In this document: one piece after another, positions 1 through 8,410 of the stretch
How positions within the stretch are numbered: the stretch's first letter is position 1
How the letters are laid out: each line of letters opens with the position of its first letter
Assembly: GCF_022483985.1 (NCBI RefSeq)
Contig: NZ_JAKVME010000001.1
Span: forward strand, 372,001 to 436,000
Direction: 5' to 3'
DNA: 64,000 bases
Source: Acetobacter sp.
GTDB taxonomy: Bacteria; Pseudomonadota; Alphaproteobacteria; Acetobacterales; Acetobacteraceae
The notes under the pieces: generated by a model
Seen by the model: the letters and a program-made list of their open reading frames with translations, nothing else
The model's database searches: none
Told to the model about the DNA's origin: nothing
Program-made: the position numbers and the translations under genes

Positions 1-1279
1 CGTTGGTACCTGATGCGGACAGGGAGCGTGTGTAAACCTCCCTGTCCACACTGTGAAGGTAATAAAAACCGGCGACATAATCAAAGAAGTGTCCGCGAGG
101 TGATGCGATGCGGACTTCCTGCGAGGCCTGCCAGAAGTTGAGCTGGCCGTGATCGCGGACCTGTGGCAGACCCGCGTGTACGTAAGCGAGGCCATCGTAA
201 TCCTGATCCTGAATATTCTGCCAGCGACGATAGGCTGAAATCGACGTCAGCTTGTATCCGTGCCCCATATCACGATCGAGCGTTATCGCGGCGCCTCCCG
301 TATGGTCCACCGACTGGCTGTTGGTATTATTGCTGACGGAGGTGTTGTTGTTCGAAGGTTTGATGCCTTCCGCCGTCAGGGCTGACGCGAGAGCCGGATT
401 CAGGGTCACGGCTCCCGTGGGGTAAGCGATATTGCGGGAAGAGGAATAGACACCGGTAGGCACACGGTCGTTCTGATACATGTAATCAAGACCGAGGGTG
501 ACATTGGTCTTCTCGTCGGGGGTCCAGAGAAATTTGGTGCGGGCCCCGCGATGTTCGTAACCATTCACCATGTCATGCGTGGCAAGATTGGTGACGTTTC
601 CATCAAAACCACCTACCAGAAAAGAAGCGTTCGCGATGAGTTTTGAAGGAACGAGCGTGCCTGAAACACCACCCGTCAGACGGTATTCATTGCCAGAGAA
701 ATAGGAACTTTCAGCAAAGGTGTGAAAATCCTTTGTGGGGGCTGCCGTCACGATATTGACGGCTCCGGCTGAGGCGTTCTTGCCGAAGAGCGTTCCCTGC
801 GGGCCGCGCATGACCTCGATGTGATCAAGATTGAGGATATCGGCCGTTGCCGGGCCGGGGCGCGCCAGAACAACACCGTCGATCACGGTTGAAACGGATG
901 GCTATACACCGGGTGATGTGGAAACGGTGCCAATGCCCCGCACAAAAATTGCACGGTCTTTGGAGGAGGCATTTGCTCTGAAGTTCGCGGAAGGGATGAA
1001 CTGGAAAATGCCCTGGAGGTCATGGACATTGTCCTTCGTCGCCTGTTTCGCGGTGTAAACCGATGTGGCCACAGGAACTTTCTGCAGAGGTTCGCTTCGG
1101 CGACGTACTGAAACCGTCACTTCTTCAGTTTTGCTGGCCTGTAGGGCGACGGGCTTTGCCTTTTTTGCGCCGGATGTGTGAGGCGCGGCAGCAACTGCGT
1201 TCATGGCCAAAGCACAGCCGAGCGACGTTACTGACGTGTTCAGTGTGATCCGGCGGAGCTTTTGAGAGAAAGCGGTCAT
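1..1279 (-). pseudogene. TonB-dependent receptor interrupted by an in-frame amber codon (3' end beyond window)
   Basis: Minus-strand outer-membrane receptor of the TonB-dependent family, cut by the window edge. The first 125 codons give a signal peptide (MTAFSQKLRR... to AVAAAP), a linker, the TonB-box-like stretch EEVTVSVRRRSEPLQKVPVA, and the start of the plug (VRGIGTVSTSPGV). Codon 126 is TAG (902-904). Reading on in the same frame gives PSVSTVIDGVVLARPG, HIEVMRGPQGTLFGKNASAG, then barrel sequence down to base 1 with no further stop, about 300 codons. The expected residue at the stop is Glu (GVEPSVS), so a single GAG to TAG change explains it. The gene is divergent from a TauD-type dioxygenase, so it may have imported that enzyme's substrate. 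It is either a very recent pseudogene, a phase-variable or suppressed gene, or a sequencing error. Family assignment is firm; functional state is not. Confidence 0.85.
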
Positions 1280-1579
1280 CTAGGTATCTACCGTCATAAA
1301 TAGTTAAATTTAACTTTTGCGATTCGTGAATGTGTTTCTTATCCATAAAACACACACAGTCAATGTTGTTATATTTTTGAAATCAGGATATGCAGCATTT
1401 CTTATGATTAAATTCGTTCTTTTTGGCTGATTATGAGAGTTTTTTATTGCTTTATAAAATAGTGAAATATGAGAGATTTTGTTATATATAATTGATAAAT
1501 AAGGTAATTATTTTTTATTTTGATCGTCTTTCGATTTGAATTCTAACGGGAAAAATGGTGGATAAAAGGAGTGCTTGGT
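1280..1579. promoter_or_regulatory. AT-rich divergent promoter region
   Basis: Some 300 bp separate the divergent receptor and dioxygenase genes. The stretch is far more AT-rich than the flanking genes and must hold both promoters. I could not single out a confident operator or -35/-10 pair. The ribosome binding site of the dioxygenase (AAAGGAG, 1566-1571) is at its right end. Confidence 0.4.
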
Positions 1580-2548
1580 ATGTCTACAGATGGTTCTCAG
1601 AAGATCGATGATATTTTGGTACACAGAATCGGTGGAAACATCGGAGCGGAAATCAGGGGAGTCAGTCTTTCACCTGACCTTGATGAGGACATAATAAGCC
1701 TCATCTGGAATAATGTACTAAAACACAAAGTTGTTTTTTTTAGAGGGCAATCGCTTTCCAGCCTTCAGCAGGAAGAGTTGGGTAAACGTTTTGGCGTGTT
1801 GGTGCCGCACCCCACTGTGACCAGTGCGAAAGGGACTAGCCATATCTTCGAACTGAAGGCCCGTAATGGACGTGCAGCCAACACATGGCATGCGGACATG
1901 ACATTCATGAAGTCCTTCCCGAAGGCCTCCATACTCCGGTGCGTTGAGCCGACAGAGTATGGTGGTGCGACCCTGTGGGCGAATACGGCGAGCGCCTATC
2001 GAATGCTTCCAGAACCACTTCAGGAGCTTGCTGAAAAAATATGGGCAATTCATACGAATAATGCCTACGACCATACAGATCTGGTGTCCGAGAGAGACTG
2101 GGAATTCGTGCGGTGGCAGGCGAATGTTTTCGCTGCCCGCATTTTTGAGGCAAAACATCCAGTCGTGCATGTTCATCCGGAGACAGGAGAGAAGTGCCTG
2201 CTCCTGGCGAACTTTATTCAGCGCCTTGCTGACTTCAATCTTCCTGATTCACGTTCGCTTCTTGATCTGTTTCAGTCATATATTTCACGTCCGGAAAACA
2301 CGGTGACGTGGTACTGGCAGGCTGGCGATATAGCGATCTGGGACAACAGATCGACGCAGCATCGTGCAACAGCGGATTTTGGCGCACAGCACAGGGAGTT
2401 GCAGCGTGTGACGCTGGTGGGAGATACACCCGTCAGTGTCACGGGTAAAAGAAGTGAGCAGATTGTAGACGGTCGAGATAATCCGGTTGCTCTTGGAGAA
2501 GAGATTTATGCATGGGAAACACGTGAACGTATTCCATTGACGCTCTGA
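1580..2548 (+). CDS. TauD/TfdA-family Fe(II)/2-oxoglutarate dioxygenase
   Basis: Predicted 322-residue cytoplasmic dioxygenase of the TauD/TfdA (taurine, alkylsulfate, phenoxyacetate) family. These enzymes hydroxylate a substrate next to a sulfonate, sulfate ester or ether oxygen while decarboxylating 2-oxoglutarate. The facial triad is visible: His104 and Asp106 in WHADMTF and His261 in STQHRATADF, followed 11 residues later by Arg272, which is placed to bind 2-oxoglutarate. The early VRG-like ILVHRIGGNIGAEIRGVSLS and the FFRGQSL strand are also typical. The ATG at 1580 is preferred to the GTG at 1571 because AAAGGAG lies 8 bases upstream of it. It is divergent from a TonB receptor, as in sulfonate or sulfate-ester uptake loci. 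The true substrate cannot be told from sequence. Confidence 0.85.
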   Translation: MSTDGSQKIDDILVHRIGGNIGAEIRGVSLSPDLDEDIISLIWNNVLKHKVVFFRGQSLSSLQQEELGKRFGVLVPHPTVTSAKGTSHIFELKARNGRAANTWHADMTFMKSFPKASILRCVEPTEYGGATLWANTASAYRMLPEPLQELAEKIWAIHTNNAYDHTDLVSERDWEFVRWQANVFAARIFEAKHPVVHVHPETGEKCLLLANFIQRLADFNLPDSRSLLDLFQSYISRPENTVTWYWQAGDIAIWDNRSTQHRATADFGAQHRELQRVTLVGDTPVSVTGKRSEQIVDGRDNPVALGEEIYAWETRERIPLTL

Positions 2549-2698
2549 CCATCCTGCCAAAATGACAGGATAATTCGGGATGAAATACGGATATGGAAAT
2601 CTGTTTGGGGCAATTTACTTGAGAAATGAAATCTCCAGTTAATGCCACATGATTATTTGATGCCGACAATATCCCTTCTTCCTTGTGATGCTTTTCAA

Positions 2699-2812
2699 AG
2701 CGCTGCCTGCCTTCGGTCGGAAACTTGTTCAAGCAGGAGACAGGCAGCATGAAACAACGCGGACTTCTCCAAAATGGCGTATTGCCAGTGAAATCCGTCT
2801 CGGCACGATGGC
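2699..2812 (+). pseudogene. Decayed fragment of a Tas-type aldo/keto reductase 5' end
   Basis: Bases 2749-2812 read ATGAAACAACGC..., closely matching the start of the intact aldo/keto reductase at 20217. One base is missing after the GGC codon, which shifts frame before the CTCGGCACGATG block shared by both copies. Similarity extends upstream through the CAGGAGACAG ribosome binding site and the GCGCTGC stretch (2699-2748 against 20169-20216). After the shared block the match ends and I recognise nothing. This is a truncated duplicate left after rearrangement. The rest of the 2549-3239 gap holds a strong hairpin near its right end and no convincing gene. Confidence 0.75.
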
Positions 2813-3083
2813 AGGTTCTAAAAGCCTATTTTGGTTGGTTGTTCTGATAGAAATATCGACGTGATGATTGGAGTGAGGCTGAAAGGGCAGGGTTTCTAGA
2901 ACCAGCATCTACTGCCCGCCTTCCATGAAGTTGTGACGTAAATCATTCAGCAGAATGCCAGGCATTTGTAGCTCTGAGAAGTGCAATCGTTTTTATGGCT
3001 ATAATGAAACGATTGTTGAAAAATGCATGTGGTTGAATGGTGAAGGAAATTTTCGTTCTGTCGAGTAGGAATTTTTACGAAAA

Positions 3084-3122
3084 ATGGTCGGAGGATGAGA
3101 AAATATCTCACCCTCCGACCAT
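3084..3122. terminator. Strong bidirectional hairpin terminator
   Basis: ATGGTCGGAGGATGAG pairs with CTCACCCTCCGACCAT across a 7-base AT loop: a 16-bp stem with a single G-U pair. A six-T run follows on the plus side and a T-rich stretch on the minus side. It lies between two convergent genes, the dioxygenase (+) and a TonB receptor (-), and could stop both transcripts. Confidence 0.8.
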
Positions 3123-3239
3123 ATAAATTTTTTCAGACTTGTGACGGAATCTTCAATCAATGAGTATCAGTTTTTATTAACTCTATGTTTGAAGGGTCTG
3201 CTCACTAGCCTGAATATCTCCATTTAAGCTGGGTATGCT

Positions 3240-5855
3240 TTAGAAATTGATGGATGTGTTCACGTAATACATGCCGCCAAAATATCCAAAGGCTGAGGAC
3301 GTGGGATATTTGAAGAGGTTATTGTTCGATGCTGCGGCCGCAGCTTTGACGCGTGTCGGATATTTGTTGCCAAGGTTGTTGGCTCCAATGGCTACGCGCC
3401 ATATGGGAGTAATCTTGTAGCCAACTTCCATGTTCGTGATGAAGGCCGGATGTATTTTCGTCCAGAGATTGGTGGGGAGGCTGGGGGCCGCGATAAAGAC
3501 ACTGGAACCGTAACGCATTTCTTCCACTGACACAGACCATTTGTCTTTGGTCCAGTTCAGGCTCAGAGTTTCACGATTTTTGGGGCTGGAGTGAATAAGC
3601 TCCGCCACGGCGTAAGCGTTATAGGACGAAAGTCCGTTGGCCTGAAGAACGCTCGGTGTGCTGTTATAACTACGAATTTCGTTATCAGAAAAGTTGACGC
3701 TGAAGGCAAAACGGAATGTGCCATAGATTCTGGTGCGAAGTGTGTAGTCTGTTGTCAGGTCACCACCCCATGTGTTGGTGTTGACCGGATTTGAGTAGTA
3801 GGATGCATAGGTTGCATTGCCCATGCCATACGCACCAAGAGTCTGGGCAACAAAATTACCGCTCAGTGTCGTAGTGCTGGCAAGACGATCGTTAATGGCA
3901 ATGTAATACAGATTTCCGGTTACATGCCAGTTATCCAGAGGAGTAGCATCGACTCCAACAGTAAAGCTGCGCGAATATTCCCCCTTGAGCTTGCCTGCTC
4001 CAAGTGCCTGAGCTGCAGCGTTGTTGTTGGGCAGAGACAGAGTTGAGTAGGTTGCCTGTGGTGAATTGTAGTAATAATAGGTCTGGCCAAGGGTTGGTGG
4101 GCGATAGCCTGTGTTGATATTGGCGCGGATGGCCCAACGCTTGTTGAAGTTGTAGCGTGTTCCGATCGAGCCTGTAGAGACGACAGGATAGTTGTGATAG
4201 GCGACGGTCCGGCCGCCAATTGTCCACTCCCATTTCGGCGTGACATAAAAGTCCAGGTTGGCGTGGCCATCGAAAACATCGCGTGTGTATTTTCCAGCAA
4301 CGTAATCAGGGTTGCCGGCATGAGTGGCCGCGCCGGGGGCTGCTGTCTTGCCCGCATTGGGGCCTGTCAGGATTGGCACGCCACCTGATGCATAAGATGC
4401 GTATTCACCGGCGCCCAATTGAAAGGTGTCCCGACGATATTCTGCTCCGAACTCCAGTCCCACAGGCTTGGGCAGGAAACCGACATTGATATTGCGTGAT
4501 GCCTTGAAACCTGCGGTCAACTGGCTGGAAACGGCGGACCCGGTGTGGAAGCGCGTCTGGCTGTCTGTGCCGTAGGAAGCGTTGTCCGTATCTTTCAGGT
4601 CGTAGGACTGCATGTCCTTGCCGTAGTTGACGTAAGTGTCCCACGCAAAGCCCAGATTATGACCCTTGAAGCCGTTATCAACTTCAAAATCATTTTCTTC
4701 CATCAGATAGTAAGGCTGCATGCCATTAGGCCAAAGGGCGGTGACGGTCAGATCATCCGCCGCAGAGCGGTAAGCCTGACCCACGCTCACGTTGCGATGC
4801 CCGTAGGTGGAAGTGGAATACAGGTTGATCGTGTCCGTAACCGGCACGCTCATGTTGGCAGACAGGGTTTCCGTTGTCTTCTTGGGCAGGCCGTTGGAGC
4901 GTTGCACGTCACGGCTACGGCTTGAACGTGGGTCTGTGCTGCCATCAGGAAGGGTGTAATACAGGTCATTGGGATAACGGCTGCTGTTCTTGTAGTCGCC
5001 ATTACGGAAGGCCGGAAGCTGATGAACGATTTCCGCCGCGAGATCCAGATAACCGCCGTGGTGACCGAGGGGAAATGAGATATTCGCAGAGCCGTTGATG
5101 CCCTGACCATCTCCGCCATAAAATCCGCTGTTCTTGAAATTGACAGAACCACCGTGTGTGTCTGATTTGAGAACGATATTGACTGCACCAGCAAGGGCGT
5201 CCTGTCCGTACAGTGCTGTTGCGCCTTCGGTAATGACCTCCACATGGTCAATGGCGCTCATGGGGATAAGGCCGATGTCCGCTGGTTCCGTGCCCCAGTT
5301 TGGACCCGCATTGGCATTGAAGTTTGCGCCAATGTGACGACGGTGATCATTGACCAGAATCAGGGTTTCGTCGGCGGAGAGGCCACGGAGCTGCATGGTT
5401 TGCACAAAGGCGTTCCCGCCGATTCCCGGAACCGCCGGGGAAGTGATGGCAGGAGAGAGCTGGGCCAGCGCCTGCATGACATTGCTTTGGCCGGTTGCGG
5501 CGAGTTCGGCGCCGCTGATCACCGTGACAGGAGTTGTGCTGTTCACGGGGGTAGAGGGAGATGTTGCGGATTTCCCGATAACACGAGACGCAGCGACCCT
5601 GACTTCTTCGTTGGAACGGCTATACAGGTTATGAGGAGAGCTTTTTTTTGAAGCCGTAACGGATGCAGGCTTGGATATTGCCTGGGTAGATGCCAGTTTT
5701 GTAGGGTTGTTTGTAACATCCTTGTTTTGGAAGGATGTTTTTCTGATATTTCCCGACGTCGTGGCAGCAGTGGCGTGCTGTGTTGAAAAAACCGAGACAA
5801 ATACGGCTGTGCTGATCAACAGCTTCTTGTCGATGGGTGAGGTCTTTTGTCGCAT
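3240..5855 (-). CDS. TonB-dependent outer-membrane receptor
   Basis: Predicted 871-residue TonB-dependent receptor. A basic N-terminus and hydrophobic segment form a signal peptide ending near QHATAATT. A linker rich in Ser, Thr and Lys follows, with EEVRVAASRV as the likely TonB-box region. Next comes the plug (TVISGAELAATGQSNVMQAL, MQLRGLSADETLILVNDHRR, IDHVEVITEGATALYGQDAL AGAVNIVLK) and then a beta-barrel ending in the aromatic NTSINF. The ATG at 5855 has GGAG 8 bases upstream, whereas the upstream TTG at 5879 has no such site. It imports an unknown ligand, possibly a chelate or an oligosaccharide; the architecture resembles the large receptors of sphingomonads and acetic acid bacteria. 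It stands alone, with a terminator-like hairpin downstream at 3084-3122. Confidence 0.9.
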   Translation of the reverse strand: MRQKTSPIDKKLLISTAVFVSVFSTQHATAATTSGNIRKTSFQNKDVTNNPTKLASTQAISKPASVTASKKSSPHNLYSRSNEEVRVAASRVIGKSATSPSTPVNSTTPVTVISGAELAATGQSNVMQALAQLSPAITSPAVPGIGGNAFVQTMQLRGLSADETLILVNDHRRHIGANFNANAGPNWGTEPADIGLIPMSAIDHVEVITEGATALYGQDALAGAVNIVLKSDTHGGSVNFKNSGFYGGDGQGINGSANISFPLGHHGGYLDLAAEIVHQLPAFRNGDYKNSSRYPNDLYYTLPDGSTDPRSSRSRDVQRSNGLPKKTTETLSANMSVPVTDTINLYSTSTYGHRNVSVGQAYRSAADDLTVTALWPNGMQPYYLMEENDFEVDNGFKGHNLGFAWDTYVNYGKDMQSYDLKDTDNASYGTDSQTRFHTGSAVSSQLTAGFKASRNINVGFLPKPVGLEFGAEYRRDTFQLGAGEYASYASGGVPILTGPNAGKTAAPGAATHAGNPDYVAGKYTRDVFDGHANLDFYVTPKWEWTIGGRTVAYHNYPVVSTGSIGTRYNFNKRWAIRANINTGYRPPTLGQTYYYYNSPQATYSTLSLPNNNAAAQALGAGKLKGEYSRSFTVGVDATPLDNWHVTGNLYYIAINDRLASTTTLSGNFVAQTLGAYGMGNATYASYYSNPVNTNTWGGDLTTDYTLRTRIYGTFRFAFSVNFSDNEIRSYNSTPSVLQANGLSSYNAYAVAELIHSSPKNRETLSLNWTKDKWSVSVEEMRYGSSVFIAAPSLPTNLWTKIHPAFITNMEVGYKITPIWRVAIGANNLGNKYPTRVKAAAAASNNNLFKYPTSSAFGYFGGMYYVNTSINF

Positions 5856-6336
5856 CAAATATACTCCATAGCTAAACAAGGGACCACGTAACTGCGACGG
5901 GAGAACAACCTAAAACTCATTCAATGAAGAAAAAAAAGAGGTTGGATGCACCGTTACAACAGGAATATTTTAGGAAGTCTGGTCTCGGCAGGAGATCAAT
6001 CTCTGGCTCTCCATATATACGGGCCGATTCTTCTTTCCGGCAATATCGTTTCGAAATGATAATAATCTGGGTGCGCCAATTCGGAAAACGATATTTTTTG
6101 GCCCCAAGAGATTATTTTTTTGTGGCTCGGGGCAGCCATGAGATCAGATGAATGGATGTGAGTAGGAGGTGTATATGAAGAAAATTATATTAAAAATCAA
6201 TTTATTAAGTGATTTGTATCTGTTCGAAATGCACTTTGTGAGAAAGATTTGGAGATGAGGTCTGTCTGCCTGATTGATAATCAGAATTCTGAATTTTTTT
6301 GATGAATCGCGCGGTGTAATTTGCAACTATATTCCG
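5856..6336. other. Intergenic region without recognised gene
   Basis: About 480 bp between the start of the TonB receptor and the terminator of the VOC gene. It should hold the receptor promoter at its left end. A 75-codon plus-strand reading frame starting at 5924 has no ribosome binding site or family resemblance and is not called. The segment around 6170-6260 is strongly AT-rich. I see no RNA gene or operator I could defend. Confidence 0.4.
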
Positions 6337-6366
6337 CTTTTCCGGGCGCGTAGACGCCCGGAAAAG
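6337..6366 (-). terminator. Rho-independent-type hairpin after the VOC gene
   Basis: CTTTTCCGGGCG pairs perfectly with CGCCCGGAAAAG around a 6-base loop (12 bp). It begins 9 bases after the stop codon of the minus-strand VOC gene, the position expected for its terminator. The T run on that strand is inside the stem end rather than beyond it. Confidence 0.7.
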
Positions 6367-6374
6367 GTGATAGA

Positions 6375-6818
6375 TCATTTTGCAAAAAGGCTTTTCAGAT
6401 CATTGAAAGCCTTGATTTCGATTGCATTTCCAAACGGGTCGTAAAAGAACATTGTCGCCTGCTCTCCAGGTTGTCCCTTGAAGCGGATATAAGGTTCGAT
6501 AACAAATTTTGTTCCTGCGTCGATCAGTTTTTTGGAAAGGTCTTCCCACTGGGGCATGGTCAGAACGACACCAAAATGCGGAACGGGGACGTCATGGTCG
6601 TCCACACCGCTCAGATGAAGCCGGTTCTGAGAGCAATCGGCCATGTGAGCAACAATCTGATGACCGAAGAAATCAAAATCAACCCAATCGGAGGAACTGC
6701 GACCTTCTCCGCATCCCATTTTGTCACCGTAGAATGCGCGTGCTTCCGACAGGTTATCCACTGGAAAAGCAAGATGAAAAGGGGGGATAGATCGTGCGGT
6801 TGTTTCTTGGGCAGTCAT
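6375..6818 (-). CDS. VOC-superfamily (glyoxalase/dioxygenase-fold) protein
   Basis: Predicted 147-residue protein of the vicinal-oxygen-chelate superfamily (glyoxalase I, extradiol dioxygenase and fosfomycin-resistance folds). The first beta-alpha-beta module is PPFHLAFPVDNLSEARAFYGDKMGCGEG with a likely metal His in FHLAF. The second half has HFGVVLTMPQWEDLSKKL and ends in FFYDPFGNAIEIKAF, where the Glu of EIKAF is the usual third ligand. The ATG at 6818 is chosen because GAGGAG lies 7 bases upstream. It is a single-gene unit with its own hairpin terminator, downstream of an MFS pump on the same strand. The substrate is unknown; members of this size are often annotated only as glyoxalase-like. 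Confidence 0.8.
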   Translation of the reverse strand: MTAQETTARSIPPFHLAFPVDNLSEARAFYGDKMGCGEGRSSSDWVDFDFFGHQIVAHMADCSQNRLHLSGVDDHDVPVPHFGVVLTMPQWEDLSKKLIDAGTKFVIEPYIRFKGQPGEQATMFFYDPFGNAIEIKAFNDLKSLFAK

Positions 6819-6946
6819 TTTTTCACTCTCCTCATGAAAAACAAACACATAAGGTGGGTGATCTGTTGTGAAAAATGATCTTTTTTAGGGCTAAGAGCAA
6901 AAAATACAGACACTGGATGCCTCACTCATGAGGTGGAAAAAAGACG

Positions 6947-8338
6947 CTACCCAGATATGGGTGGATCATTCTGTTTCTTCTGTATTCTGCAGAAACTCGC
7001 AATTGCAGCGAGAAACGCTATGGCTGTAGCCATGCCCAGACAGATCTGTGCGGCGTGGTCTGCGTATAAACGGTAGACAAGTGCGACAGCCGTTGCTCCG
7101 AGGGTCTGCCCGGACAGGCGTGACAGAGAAACGACACCGCTTGCGCCGCCTTCACGCCCTTTGGGAGCGGAACTCATGATGATGCGGTTATTGGGAGGTT
7201 GAAACAGGCCAGAACCTGTTCCAGCCAGAAAAATACATGAAGCAATGGATAGATTGCCTGCCGTCAGTGGTTGTGTCCACAGGCAGGCAAAGCCACAGGT
7301 CATGACCAGTAATCCCAGAGATGCGAGGAACGCACTGGAAAATCGGTCCGCCATTCTGCCGGAAACCGGAGAAGTCAGAACAACACCAATGGGCCATGCG
7401 GTGATGAGCAGGCCGGATACGACGGAAGATCGGCCAAAGTCATCCTGCAAGGTGAACGAGATGGAAATCAGGAAAAAATTGGAGGCAATGAAACTGATGA
7501 TGGCTACCGCGCTCGCCTGTCTCATGGCCGGGAGGGAGAGGAGGTCGGCGGGAAAAAGAGGGGAATCGGCCTTGCTTTGCCGCTTCCAGAGCAAAAAAAT
7601 GAGTCCGCTGCCTGCACATAATAGCGTGCTGCCAAGCGGCACATGCTGTCCATGCGCACAGATATTTAAACCGATCACCAGAAAACCCAGCGCCGCAACC
7701 GTAAGCACCGCATGCGGAAAGTCGAATGTCTGTGTGTGGTGCTGCGTCTTTGGCAGGGCTGATATACCCAGCATCAAGGCAATGCCGCCAAGGGGTATGT
7801 TGATCCAGAAAATCCAGTGCCAGTTGGCGAGAGCGAGAATAAAGGCCCCGAGACTTGGTCCCATGGCAACGCCAAGCCCAATCATAAGGCCGTTCACACC
7901 GATGCCTTTACCCAACTCTGCAGCAGGATACACCAGACGTACCAGAGCCAGGTTCACGCTCATGATGCAGGCTCCACCTATACCTTGCAGGGCGCGGGCG
8001 AACATCATGAATGAAAGGGAAGTGGCTACTGCGCACAAGATGGACGCCAGAAGAAAAACGGCAGTGCCAATCAGGCTCATGCGCGCATACCCAATTCGGG
8101 TTCCTAGGGAGGAGAAGGGCAGCAGCGTAATCAGAGAGGCGAACTGATAGGCATTAACAATCCAGATTGACTGCGCCTGTGATATGCCGAGATCATGCGC
8201 CATGACCGGCAGAGCAATATTTGCTGAAGAGTAATCCAGAATGGACAGAAGAATGGATAGCGTGATGGCTGTCATGGCCCAGAGACGCATACGCCCGTAC
8301 AGGCCATCATGGGCGGAGACGAAAGCGGAGGAGTTCAT
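6947..8338 (-). CDS. MFS transporter, DHA2 (14-TM drug:H+ antiporter) type
   Basis: Predicted 463-residue inner-membrane exporter of the major facilitator superfamily, EmrB/QacA-like. TM1 holds the family's LSILDYSSANIALPVMAHDLG (D and P conserved). TM2 gives WIVNAYQFASLITLLPF, and the motif-A loop is SLGTRIGYARM. Motif C appears as GLMIGLGVAMGPSLGAFIL. About 14 hydrophobic spans can be counted. Such pumps expel amphipathic toxic compounds by proton exchange. The gene starts 72 bases after the 2-hydroxyacid dehydrogenase stop on the same strand, so it may be the tail of the pxp/acc operon, exporting a toxic intermediate, or a separate unit. The substrate is not inferable. Confidence 0.88.
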   Translation of the reverse strand: MNSSAFVSAHDGLYGRMRLWAMTAITLSILLSILDYSSANIALPVMAHDLGISQAQSIWIVNAYQFASLITLLPFSSLGTRIGYARMSLIGTAVFLLASILCAVATSLSFMMFARALQGIGGACIMSVNLALVRLVYPAAELGKGIGVNGLMIGLGVAMGPSLGAFILALANWHWIFWINIPLGGIALMLGISALPKTQHHTQTFDFPHAVLTVAALGFLVIGLNICAHGQHVPLGSTLLCAGSGLIFLLWKRQSKADSPLFPADLLSLPAMRQASAVAIISFIASNFFLISISFTLQDDFGRSSVVSGLLITAWPIGVVLTSPVSGRMADRFSSAFLASLGLLVMTCGFACLWTQPLTAGNLSIASCIFLAGTGSGLFQPPNNRIIMSSAPKGREGGASGVVSLSRLSGQTLGATAVALVYRLYADHAAQICLGMATAIAFLAAIASFCRIQKKQNDPPISG

Positions 8339-8410
8339 AAATAGCCTGCTTCTGACACGTCAGTCTGAAACTAGATCGTCATCCGTTCAGATTGGATCAC
8401 GGATACTGCT

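Noticed and set aside
2820..2960. Possible transposase remnant after the aldo/keto reductase fragment
   Set aside because: The short translated pieces did not match a transposase I could name, and no terminal inverted repeats or target duplications were seen.
5924..6151. 75-codon plus-strand frame beginning MKKKKRLDAP before the VOC gene
   Set aside because: No ribosome binding site, no family resemblance, and noncoding-like composition; it lies in the promoter region of the receptor.
7245..8147. 300-codon plus-strand frame opposite the DHA2 transporter
   Set aside because: Antisense shadow of a clear 14-TM transporter; the translation has no recognisable domain.
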